From Bacteroidota bacterium (GTDB lineage Bacteria > Bacteroidota > Bacteroidia > Chitinophagales > Chitinophagaceae): a stretch of DNA of 64,000 nucleotides. The first letter of the stretch is position 1; the number at the start of each line of letters is the position of its first letter. Of this stretch, positions 17,456 to 25,440 are shown piece after piece. The notes below the pieces were generated by a model, which did no database searches, was not told the DNA's origin, and saw nothing but the letters and a program-made list of their open reading frames with translations. The stretch is taken from the NCBI GenBank assembly GCA_016866355.1, contig VGMN01000005.1, forward strand, positions 1 through 64,000, in the 5' to 3' direction. Position numbers and translations under genes: made by a program.

Positions 17456-18637
17456 CTAAATAAACCGCTCTACTACCATTGCACTAGCTCCACCTCCACC
17501 ATTGCAGATACCCGCTGCACCATAGCGTGCATTTTTTTGTTTTAGTATATGCACGAGGGTTGTAATAATTCTTGCGCCAGAGCAACCCAATGGATGACCT
17601 AATGAAACAGCTCCTCCATTTACATTTAGAAATGCGGGGTTGATGCCAAGCCGTTTCGCATTTTCAATACCCACAACAGAAAAAGCCTCATTTAGCTCCC
17701 AATAATTTATATCCTCTTTTTTCAATCCTGCTTTATTGATTGCTGCAGGTAGCGCTACAGATGGGCTGGTTGTGAACCAAAGTGGGGCTTGTTCTGCATC
17801 AGCATAGCTTCGAATGTAAGCAAGTGGTTCTAAACCCAATGAAAGTGCTTTATCCTTTGTCATCAATAATACGGCAGCTGCTCCATCATTCATTGTGGAG
17901 GCATTAGCGGCAGTAATAGTTCCATCTTTTATAAATGCAGGAGATAAAGTGGGTATTTTTTCAAATTTCACTGAAAAGGGTTCTTCATCCTTTGCTATCA
18001 ATAATGGGTCTCCCTTTCGTTGGGGAATGGCTACCGGAACAACTTCCTCGTTAAAAAGCCCATTATCCCAAGCCTGTTGAGATCGTTTGTAGCTTTCAAT
18101 TGCAAATTCATCTTGCATATTTCTAGAAATACCACATTCACTAGCACAATGTTCAGCAGCAATACCCATCGCTTTACCATCATATACATCGGTAAGACCA
18201 TCTTTAGCAAGTCCGTCTATCAATGAAGTATTACCATATTTATTTCCCCATCGCATGGAGTCGATATAAAAAGGAACACTGCTCATACTTTCCATACCAC
18301 CTGCCACAACTACTTCAGCATCTCCTAGTAAAATATGCTGTACTCCCATTGAAATTGCCTTCATCCCACTGGCACAAACCTTGTTCACCGTTGTACAGTT
18401 CACCTCATCAGAAAGACCAGCAAATTTTGCAGCCTGTCTGGCAGGAGCTTGTCCAAGGTTAGCCTGCAAAACACAACCCATAAATACATCAGTGATCAGC
18501 GATGCATCCAGTTTTGTTTTAGTTAGTAATCCTTTAATGGCAACAGCTCCTAAATGTGGAGCTGATATAGTTTTTAGCGCGCCTCCAAAACTACCCATTG
18601 GCGTTCGCACAGCAGCAACTATTACAACTTCTTTCAT
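17456..18637 (-). CDS. Acetyl-CoA C-acetyltransferase (thiolase)
   Basis: 393 residues, full-length thiolase II fold. Nucleophile Cys88 in NKVCASGMK, conserved NEAF, GHPLGCSGAR (His near 350) and CNGGGGASAM (second active-site Cys near 378). It catalyses condensation of two acetyl-CoA or thiolysis of acetoacetyl-CoA. The short-chain biosynthetic/degradative type fits the length and sequence better than FadA. It lies immediately upstream of hutI (5 bases), which suggests an amino-acid catabolism transcript and could also link with the HMG-CoA lyase at 35 kb in ketone-body metabolism (inference). Confidence 0.92.
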   Translation of the reverse strand: MKEVVIVAAVRTPMGSFGGALKTISAPHLGAVAIKGLLTKTKLDASLITDVFMGCVLQANLGQAPARQAAKFAGLSDEVNCTTVNKVCASGMKAISMGVQHILLGDAEVVVAGGMESMSSVPFYIDSMRWGNKYGNTSLIDGLAKDGLTDVYDGKAMGIAAEHCASECGISRNMQDEFAIESYKRSQQAWDNGLFNEEVVPVAIPQRKGDPLLIAKDEEPFSVKFEKIPTLSPAFIKDGTITAANASTMNDGAAAVLLMTKDKALSLGLEPLAYIRSYADAEQAPLWFTTSPSVALPAAINKAGLKKEDINYWELNEAFSVVGIENAKRLGINPAFLNVNGGAVSLGHPLGCSGARIITTLVHILKQKNARYGAAGICNGGGGASAMVVERFI

Positions 18638-18670
18638 GGCAAGAGTTTATGTGTAAAGATACTATTGTTT

Positions 18671-20587
18671 TTACCAGGCAATACCATAGTCCTCCCCATG
18701 ATTACTGCTTCCACCCCAAAGCGTTCGATATCGTTTATCAAAGAGTATTGCGTTTATAGGTCCACTGGTTCGTTCTTCAGTTTTTATCTTATATCCTTTT
18801 TGTTTTAAAGCATCAATCGTGGAAGCTGGTGTGTTTCTGTTAAGTACAAGTTGACCGGGTCTCGGTTTTCTATCCTGCAACGTAGATCCTCCCAAGGATA
18901 ACCAAAGTTGGTTGGTATTAAAATTAGCCGCCTCAGCAGCTTGTTGAACCGTCATTCCAAACTCAACAATATTTAGAAAAAATTGAACAAGGTTTTGGTC
19001 TTGTGTATCACCTCCCTGCACACCAAATGCCATAAAGGGTTCTCCCTCTTTTAGTGCCATCGTTGGTGTCAATGTTACTCTTGGTCTTTTACCAGGTTCT
19101 ACAATATTAAAAGGATTGATAGTGCTATCTAAAACAAAACTTTGCATGCGTTGACTAAGTCCTATCCCCGTATTTCCTGCAATTACCGCAGGTATCCATC
19201 CACCACTAGGTGTTATTGAAATAAACCATCCCTCTTTATCCGCAGCCTCCACGGTAGTAGTACCACGCCAAAGTCGATCTTGATAAGCCTGATCATGTAC
19301 AAGGGTTGAAGCATCCAGCGAAGCAATACCTTGATCATGGGAAGGTATCACTTGGCGAAAGCTACCGGAATCTTGTATCAATCTAAGTTTTTCAATAAAC
19401 TGTTTGTAAGGATTTGTTTCACCTTGAAATGGATAAGGATCGCCAGGGCCAATAGAGGCAGCATTTTTAAGTGTATCAAGTTGGGCTATTCTTTCTCTAG
19501 CATATTCTCGACTTAATAGACCTGCAATCGGTTCTTTAGGAAGTTTATAGGGATCACCATAGTAAAAATCTCTATCAGCAAAAGCCATACTCAACACTTG
19601 ATAAAGTGTGTGGATGTATTTAGGACTATTATAACCTAGTTTTTTTACATCAAGTTGTTCAAGCATCAATAACGCTTGTAAAAAAGAAGGGCCTTGTGTC
19701 CATTGCGATAATTTATAAACTTCAACACCTTTATAATTTATTTTCAAGGGCTCCTCCTCAATGGGTTTCCAAGCAGCAAGGTCTTCTAGGGTTATCAATC
19801 CACCTTGTTCTTGCACACCTTTTACAAAAGCGGCAGCAATATCACCTTTGTAAAAACGATCGTAAGCAGCCATAATTGCGTCTTTTCTGCTTTTGCCGGC
19901 GCGTAGTGCTACTGTTTCAGCCTCCACCATTTTAGATAGCGTATTCAACAGGTCTTCTTGCTTAAAAATCTCTCCTGGATATGGGGCCTCTCTTTTTTCT
20001 CCTAGATGGGGCAATAATACTTGTCTGCTATATTTCCATTGCTTTATACGCTCCTTAGCCCGCTCAATACTATTAGCCGTTTGTGCTTCGATTGGATAAC
20101 CAGCTGCTAAATCCATTGCAGGTGCTAAAACTTCTTTTAAACTTTTGGTTCCAAAATTTGCCAGTAGATAACATATACCACCAGGGGTTCCAGGCGTTGT
20201 GGCAGCTAATGGCCCATACTCAGGTGGAAAAGCATAGCCCTTTTCTTTAAAAAAAGTAGCCGTTGCACCAGTAGGAGCCACTCCCATCGCATTTATTGCA
20301 ATTACTTTTTTTAATCTAGGGTGATAAAGTAATGCCTGTGTTTCCCCACCCCAACTTAGTACATCCCACATGGTGCATGTTGCGGCCAGCATGGCACAAG
20401 CCGCGTCTACAGCATTCCCACCGGATTGGAATAGCATAGAGCCCGCTGTTGCAGCCAATGGCTTCCCAGTAATTGCCATCCAATTTTTTCCATGTAATGG
20501 TGGTTTTTGCGTTGGGGCATTTTGTGCTTCCAAAAAATTAAAAAAAATGAAGGGGAGAAAAAGAAATGTAAGTAGAAAGCGCCTCAT
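18671..20587 (-). CDS. Gamma-glutamyltranspeptidase family protein
   Basis: 638 residues with signal peptide (MRRFLLTFLFLPFIFFNFLEA). An Ntn-hydrolase precursor with family blocks GNAVDAACAMLAATCTMWD, GPLAATTPGTPGG, TQGPSFLQALLMLEQ and, at the autoprocessing site, RGTTTVEAADKEGW. The Thr that begins the small subunit aligns with the Thr-Thr-His of classical enzymes, but the His is Thr here. GGTs cleave gamma-glutamyl bonds of glutathione and related peptides in the periplasm; this diverged subgroup may have another amide substrate. The gene is 33 bases upstream of the thiolase gene on the same strand and divergent from the RRM gene. Confidence 0.85.
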   Translation of the reverse strand: MRRFLLTFLFLPFIFFNFLEAQNAPTQKPPLHGKNWMAITGKPLAATAGSMLFQSGGNAVDAACAMLAATCTMWDVLSWGGETQALLYHPRLKKVIAINAMGVAPTGATATFFKEKGYAFPPEYGPLAATTPGTPGGICYLLANFGTKSLKEVLAPAMDLAAGYPIEAQTANSIERAKERIKQWKYSRQVLLPHLGEKREAPYPGEIFKQEDLLNTLSKMVEAETVALRAGKSRKDAIMAAYDRFYKGDIAAAFVKGVQEQGGLITLEDLAAWKPIEEEPLKINYKGVEVYKLSQWTQGPSFLQALLMLEQLDVKKLGYNSPKYIHTLYQVLSMAFADRDFYYGDPYKLPKEPIAGLLSREYARERIAQLDTLKNAASIGPGDPYPFQGETNPYKQFIEKLRLIQDSGSFRQVIPSHDQGIASLDASTLVHDQAYQDRLWRGTTTVEAADKEGWFISITPSGGWIPAVIAGNTGIGLSQRMQSFVLDSTINPFNIVEPGKRPRVTLTPTMALKEGEPFMAFGVQGGDTQDQNLVQFFLNIVEFGMTVQQAAEAANFNTNQLWLSLGGSTLQDRKPRPGQLVLNRNTPASTIDALKQKGYKIKTEERTSGPINAILFDKRYRTLWGGSSNHGEDYGIAW

Positions 20588-20713
20588 ATATGTTTGTTTA
20601 TTCCAGATTGATTAAAATCATTGCCAAAAGATAATGCAAACCAAATCTTTACAAAAAGATGACAAGAACCAGCATTGCAATATCCTAATTTTACCACTCC
20701 TACAACACACATT

Positions 20714-20950
20714 ATGAAATTATTTGTCGCTGGCCTCCCAGCTGATATGGATGAAGCTGAATTGGAAGAGTTTTTTGAAAAATATGGCCCTGTAAAAACA
20801 GTAAGCATCGCCCGCGACCGTGCCACAAAACGCACAAAGGGATTTGGGTTTGTAGAAATGGAAAATTCACTTCATGCAAAAACAGCCATTCAAACACTAA
20901 ATGGGCTTGGAATCGGAACAAAAAAATTATTGGTTAAAGAGGCACAATAG
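20714..20950 (+). CDS. Small RRM-domain RNA-binding protein
   Basis: 78 residues from ATG 20714, essentially one RNA-recognition motif. RNP2 is KLFVAGL near the start and RNP1 is KGFGFVEM near residue 43, with the last aromatic of the eukaryotic consensus replaced by Met, as is common in bacterial forms. The family is common in Cyanobacteria and Bacteroidota, where members bind single-stranded RNA and some respond to cold. An upstream in-frame start at 20675 would add 13 residues with no RRM match. The stop abuts the stop of the convergent pullulanase with no spacer, so its mRNA must end inside the opposing gene. Confidence 0.9.
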   Translation: MKLFVAGLPADMDEAELEEFFEKYGPVKTVSIARDRATKRTKGFGFVEMENSLHAKTAIQTLNGLGIGTKKLLVKEAQ

Positions 20951-22951
20951 CTACTTCTCTTTAACCAGAATAAGCGACTGATGAGGAGGCAACTTTACTA
21001 TTTCACCTTCGCCGATAGGCTTTAATCCATCAAAGAACTGGTAATTAGCTAGTAGCGTTTTCCATCCTTTTTCATTACTAAGTTGTGAAGGAGATAATTC
21101 AATTTCATGAGCTGTGGGATTGAACCAGATTTGCCACTGCTGATACGAATCACTTGTAAAACGAGCATCTATATAGTAGCCAAGCAATCCCATTTTATTA
21201 TCGATATAAAATTTCACCCTATCCTTCCAATTAGTTAGTTGGAAAGCAGGATGACTTTTTTTCAATGCAATTAACCGTTTTACATATGCAAAGACATCTT
21301 GGTGATAATACTTCAAATCCCAGTTTATTGCATTGATACTATCTGGGGATTCAAAAGAGTTCTCAACTCCATTCTTTGATCGTAAAAACTCCGTTCCGGC
21401 CTGAATAAAAGAAGGGCTTTGCGATAATAAAACAGCTGTTAGAGCTTGTTTATGCATATCAGTGCGCGTTTTTTCTGAAAGACTAGCATGCGTTAAGGAT
21501 AGGCGGTCCCAAAGTGTATGATTATCGTGACAATCCGCGTAGGCAATTAACTGTGCAGGGGTAATTGCTATGGGTTGTTTACTATAGTTTACTTGCTGAT
21601 AGTCGATTGCCGGGTGGTTTATTCCTCCCACCAACCCATATAGAATGGAATGTAGCTGGGTTACATCACCTCCTAACCATCCTTTTTCAGCCACATTGAA
21701 AACACTTCCTTTTAAACCATCTCTGAACTCATCACCAAAAACGGCGATTCCAGCTAAATTGGCAACGTTCTTCTTAAGTGCCCGCGCACTATCAGGCAAA
21801 GGGGAGGTACCCGCTGTCCATCCTTCGCCATATAATAAAATACCTGGGTTAACTTTTCTAAGAGAATCTGCCAAATAATTCATAGTGGCTATATCATGTA
21901 TCCCCATTAGGTCAAAACGAAAACCATCAATATGATATTCACGTACCCAATGTAATAGAGATTGTAACATGAATTGTCGAAACATCGGTTGCTCACTAGC
22001 CGTCTCGTTTCCGCAAGCGGAAGCATTAGAAAACTCACCATTGTTTTTTTTCCGGTAATAATATCCAGGTACAATTTGCTCAAATGAAGAGGTCTCTGTT
22101 AGCGCCGTATGATTATATACTACATCCATGACAACACGCATACCGGATTGATGTAAAGACTGTACCAATTTTCTAAATTCTCGAATCCGTGTACCCGGAT
22201 TTTTATTCTCACTGGCAAATGATCCTTCTGGTGTATTATAATGCAAAGGATCGTACCCCCAATTATAGGGTGGAACGGAATCGATTTCATTACTAGAATT
22301 AAAGTCAAAAACAGGTAATAAATGCACATGCGTGACACCTAGTTCAATCAAATGATCTAAGCCGGTAGATTGCCCAAATGAATTTACCCTACCCTTTTCT
22401 GTAAGACCAAGGTATTTTCTTTTATTGAGCACACCTGAACTATTGTGAGCTGAGGCGTCTCTAACCTGCAGCTCATAGATGACTATTGCAGAACTACGCA
22501 AAGGAGGCATTACGCTGTCTTGATCCCAACCAGCAGGCTTTTCGCTATTTAGGTTAACGATGGCAGCATGTGTTCCATTAGGAGAAACTGCAATTGCATA
22601 AGGATCACTAACAGGTTTACTCCATTTTGAAACAGACCCAATCTTATTTTTTATAACAAATTTGTAATAACTATTTTCTACGGCTTGATTTAACGCAATA
22701 GCCCAACTTCCAGCAATCCCCTTCTTCATTGCCAACACATTCACTGGGTTTTCTAAATCAGTGTTGAATAATTGAACAAGGACGCTATCAGCAAAAGGAG
22801 CCCATACTCTCAAAACGGGAATACTATTATGCCAGCTTAGTCCCAAATTAGACGCTGTATACACAGGTAAAGCAGCTGGCTTTTGTGCATTTGCAGCAAA
22901 AGGTAAAGCACAACAGCAAAAGAGTAAAATCTTTATAAATTTTGGCATCAT
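20951..22951 (-). CDS. pulA: Type I pullulanase (GH13_14 alpha-1,6-glucan debranching enzyme)
   Basis: 666 residues. Signal peptide (MPKFIKILLFCCCALPFAANA) then a CBM48-like domain (about 25-140), then the GH13 barrel. Signature YNWGYDP marks pullulanase I. The four catalytic regions are visible: DVVYNHT, DGFRFDLMGI (nucleophile Asp), LLYGEGW (acid/base Glu) and YADCHDNHTLWD. It hydrolyses alpha-1,6 branches in pullulan, starch or limit dextrin, probably in the periplasm or at the surface. ATG 22951 or 22948 can be the start; the TTG at 22954 lies inside a TATATTTG element. It should feed linear dextrins to the MalQ-type enzyme at the window start. Confidence 0.92.
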   Translation of the reverse strand: MMPKFIKILLFCCCALPFAANAQKPAALPVYTASNLGLSWHNSIPVLRVWAPFADSVLVQLFNTDLENPVNVLAMKKGIAGSWAIALNQAVENSYYKFVIKNKIGSVSKWSKPVSDPYAIAVSPNGTHAAIVNLNSEKPAGWDQDSVMPPLRSSAIVIYELQVRDASAHNSSGVLNKRKYLGLTEKGRVNSFGQSTGLDHLIELGVTHVHLLPVFDFNSSNEIDSVPPYNWGYDPLHYNTPEGSFASENKNPGTRIREFRKLVQSLHQSGMRVVMDVVYNHTALTETSSFEQIVPGYYYRKKNNGEFSNASACGNETASEQPMFRQFMLQSLLHWVREYHIDGFRFDLMGIHDIATMNYLADSLRKVNPGILLYGEGWTAGTSPLPDSARALKKNVANLAGIAVFGDEFRDGLKGSVFNVAEKGWLGGDVTQLHSILYGLVGGINHPAIDYQQVNYSKQPIAITPAQLIAYADCHDNHTLWDRLSLTHASLSEKTRTDMHKQALTAVLLSQSPSFIQAGTEFLRSKNGVENSFESPDSINAINWDLKYYHQDVFAYVKRLIALKKSHPAFQLTNWKDRVKFYIDNKMGLLGYYIDARFTSDSYQQWQIWFNPTAHEIELSPSQLSNEKGWKTLLANYQFFDGLKPIGEGEIVKLPPHQSLILVKEK

Positions 22952-22965
22952 CAAATATACATTTG
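22952..22965. promoter_or_regulatory. Overlapping divergent -7 elements of pulA and the GMC dehydrogenase
   Basis: CAAATATACATTTG reads TACATTTG on the plus strand (22958-22965) and TATATTTG on the minus strand (22952-22959). The two elements share two bases, so polymerase could not occupy both at once. Confidence 0.45.
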
Positions 22966-22995
22966 AAGTATCTTGAAGCCATCAATTAAAAATGC

Positions 22996-24744
22996 ATGGC
23001 AGAGCTACAAATTAAAAAAAGTCCCACTATTTATGATGCAGTAATAGTAGGATCTGGTGCAGGCGGTGGAATGTCTGCCTATGTACTTGCAAAAGCTGGT
23101 CTTAAAGTTTGTTTACTCGAGGCAGGACACCATTATGATCCACAGAAAAATATAACACAATTAAAGAATCCCTGGGACTCCCCGAGAAGAGGAGCAAGCA
23201 CTAACTACAGGCCTTTTGGTGATTTTGACGCCTGCTATGCAGGCTGGACAGTAGAAGGTGAACCTTTTAGCAAAGAAGAGGGTACTGATTTCATGTGGTG
23301 GCGTGCCAGAATGCTTGGCGGGCGAACCAATCACTGGGGGCGCATTTCGCTTCGGTTTGGCCCAAAAGATTTCAAAAGAAGAAGCATCGATGGTTTAGGG
23401 GATGATTGGCCTATTGGATATGAAGATATTAAACCATACTATGATAAAATAGATCAACTAATTGGAGTATTTGGAACTAATGAGGGTTTAGAAAATGATC
23501 CGGATGGGTATTTTTTACCTCCCCCTAAGCCGCGTTTACATGAATTGATGATTCGAAAAGGTGCAGAAAATAGTAGAGTTCGCGTAATACCATCAAGACT
23601 TTCCATACTAACCAAAGCCATTAAAAATGATGCGGGAAGAGGTGTATGTTTTTATTGTGGACAATGTAACCGTAATTGCAGCTATGCCAAAGCAGACTTT
23701 TCTTCAACAAATGTTTTAATATATCCTGCGCTGGCAACTGGTAATGTAGACCTGGTCACGAATGCAATGGTTCGGGAAGTTTTGACTAATAAAGAAGGGC
23801 TGGCAACTGGCGTTTCCTATGTAAATAAAATTGACTTGTCAGAACATCAAGTACGTGGACGTGTTGTGATTTTAGGCGCCAGTGCTTGCGAAAGTGCAAG
23901 ATTACTTTTAAATTCAGTTTCAGACAGACATCCTAATGGACTTGCCAACAGTAGTAATGTGGTTGGCAAATATTTACATGATTCAACAGGCGCTGCTATG
24001 GGTGGAATTTTGCCATCCTTATTTGGAAGGAAGCGCTATAATGAAGACGGCGTAGGTGGATCGCATATTTACTCACCCTGGTGGCTAGATAATAAAAAAT
24101 TAGACTTTCCAAGGGGTTATCATATAGAATATTGGGGGGGAATGAGCCAACCTAGTTATGGTTTTAACTGGGGTATAGAAAGTTTAAATGGAAAATACCT
24201 GGTTAAAGGTGTAAAAAAAGAAGCGGGTGGATATGGGGCGTCTCTAAAAGAAGATTATCGTTATTTCTATGGTTGTGGTGTAGGAATGGCTGGTCGCGGT
24301 GAAGCTATTCCTTTAGCAACTAATTATTGCGCAATTGATCCACAGAAAGTTGACCGATATGGTATACCCGTTTTAAAATTTCATGTGAAATGGAGTGAGC
24401 ACGAAATCAATCAGGCCCGACACATGAAAGAAACCTTCAAAGAAATTATGCATAACATGGGTGCAGTTGTTACGTGGGGGGCTGATGATGGGCCCCACAA
24501 CAATTGGGGATTGAGTAAACCTGGTGAAATTATTCATGAAGCTGGTACAGTACGTATGGGGAATGATCCTAAACATGCCGTATTAAATAAATGGAGCCAA
24601 GCACACGATTGCAAAAACTTATTTTGTGTAGATGGCGGACAATTTGTGTCACAAGCAGACAAGAATATTACCTGGACAATACTTGCATTATCAATGCGCT
24701 CTGCTGAGTATATTATTGACCAACTTAAAAAAAATAAATTATAA
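22996..24744 (+). CDS. GMC-family FAD sugar/alcohol dehydrogenase, large subunit
   Basis: 582 residues. The N-terminal Rossmann FAD site is DAVIVGSGAGGGMSAYVLAKAG (about 15-36). Family blocks include RMLGGRTNHWGRISLRF and the C-terminal AGTVRMGNDPKHAVLNKW and VDGGQFVSQADKNITWTILA (FAD/active-site end). Near residue 218 is CFYCGQCNRNC, spaced CX2CX2CX3C, a Fe-S-like arrangement reminiscent of the cluster in the catalytic subunit of bacterial FAD glucose dehydrogenases. It has no signal peptide; the next gene overlaps it by one base (TAATG) and encodes the small subunit with an export signal. Substrate (glucose, gluconate, glycoside C3) cannot be told from sequence. No cytochrome subunit follows. 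Confidence 0.88.
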   Translation: MAELQIKKSPTIYDAVIVGSGAGGGMSAYVLAKAGLKVCLLEAGHHYDPQKNITQLKNPWDSPRRGASTNYRPFGDFDACYAGWTVEGEPFSKEEGTDFMWWRARMLGGRTNHWGRISLRFGPKDFKRRSIDGLGDDWPIGYEDIKPYYDKIDQLIGVFGTNEGLENDPDGYFLPPPKPRLHELMIRKGAENSRVRVIPSRLSILTKAIKNDAGRGVCFYCGQCNRNCSYAKADFSSTNVLIYPALATGNVDLVTNAMVREVLTNKEGLATGVSYVNKIDLSEHQVRGRVVILGASACESARLLLNSVSDRHPNGLANSSNVVGKYLHDSTGAAMGGILPSLFGRKRYNEDGVGGSHIYSPWWLDNKKLDFPRGYHIEYWGGMSQPSYGFNWGIESLNGKYLVKGVKKEAGGYGASLKEDYRYFYGCGVGMAGRGEAIPLATNYCAIDPQKVDRYGIPVLKFHVKWSEHEINQARHMKETFKEIMHNMGAVVTWGADDGPHNNWGLSKPGEIIHEAGTVRMGNDPKHAVLNKWSQAHDCKNLFCVDGGQFVSQADKNITWTILALSMRSAEYIIDQLKKNKL

Positions 24745-25409
24745 TGGATCGTAGAAAATCATTAAAACTAATTGCTACCGGAGCTATCGCCTCTCCCCTT
24801 GCATTAGAAAGTTGTAAAAACCCAACAAGCCCAAACGATAAGCAACAGGCTGCTGCTTTTAATTTAGACAGGAGTCCGGATGAATTAGTATTGGAAAAAA
24901 ATATCTTAGCTCTTGGAAACTTTTTTACATCGCATGAAATGGCTACACTGACAGTGCTTGTTGATATAATTATTCCGGCTGACGCAACCAGCGAAAGCGC
25001 TAGCAAAGCCGGCGTACCCGCCTTTCTAGATTTCATAGTTAGAGACATGCCAAGTCATCAAATTCCAATACGAGGGGGATTACGTTGGTTGGATATGCAT
25101 TGCATGAAAGCATATAACCAACCTTTTGTTAATTGCAAGGCTGCAGAACAATTAGCTGTAGTGGATCAAATAGCATACCCCAAAAAAGCGGCAAAAGCGG
25201 TTCAGCAAGGGGTAAGTTTTTTCACCTTGCTTCGAAATCTGACGGCCACAGGATTTTATACTTCTGCTATTGGCATAAAAGACCTTGGATATCTTGGTAA
25301 CCAACCAAACCAATGGAATGGTGTTCCGCAAGAAGTGTTACAAACACATGGTCTATCCTACTCAGATAAAGACAACAATGATTGTATCACCTACGACAAT
25401 CCCGCATAG
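24744..25409 (+). CDS. Gluconate 2-dehydrogenase subunit 3-type small subunit, Tat-exported
   Basis: 221 residues. The N-terminus MDRRKSLKLIATGAIASPLA has a twin-arginine motif (RRKSLK) and is followed by LESC, a possible lipobox. The remainder is helical and matches the gluconate 2-dehydrogenase subunit 3 / glucose dehydrogenase gamma family (TLTVLVDIIIPADATSESASKAGVPAFLDFIVRD). In characterised systems this subunit folds with the FAD subunit in the cytoplasm and carries it through the Tat pore. Its ATG overlaps the GMC stop codon, giving tight translational coupling and equal output. dnaG follows after 31 bases, with no third (cytochrome c) subunit. Confidence 0.88.
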   Translation: MDRRKSLKLIATGAIASPLALESCKNPTSPNDKQQAAAFNLDRSPDELVLEKNILALGNFFTSHEMATLTVLVDIIIPADATSESASKAGVPAFLDFIVRDMPSHQIPIRGGLRWLDMHCMKAYNQPFVNCKAAEQLAVVDQIAYPKKAAKAVQQGVSFFTLLRNLTATGFYTSAIGIKDLGYLGNQPNQWNGVPQEVLQTHGLSYSDKDNNDCITYDNPA

Positions 25410-25440
25410 TCCTGCGATATAATTTATTTAACTTGCCTTC

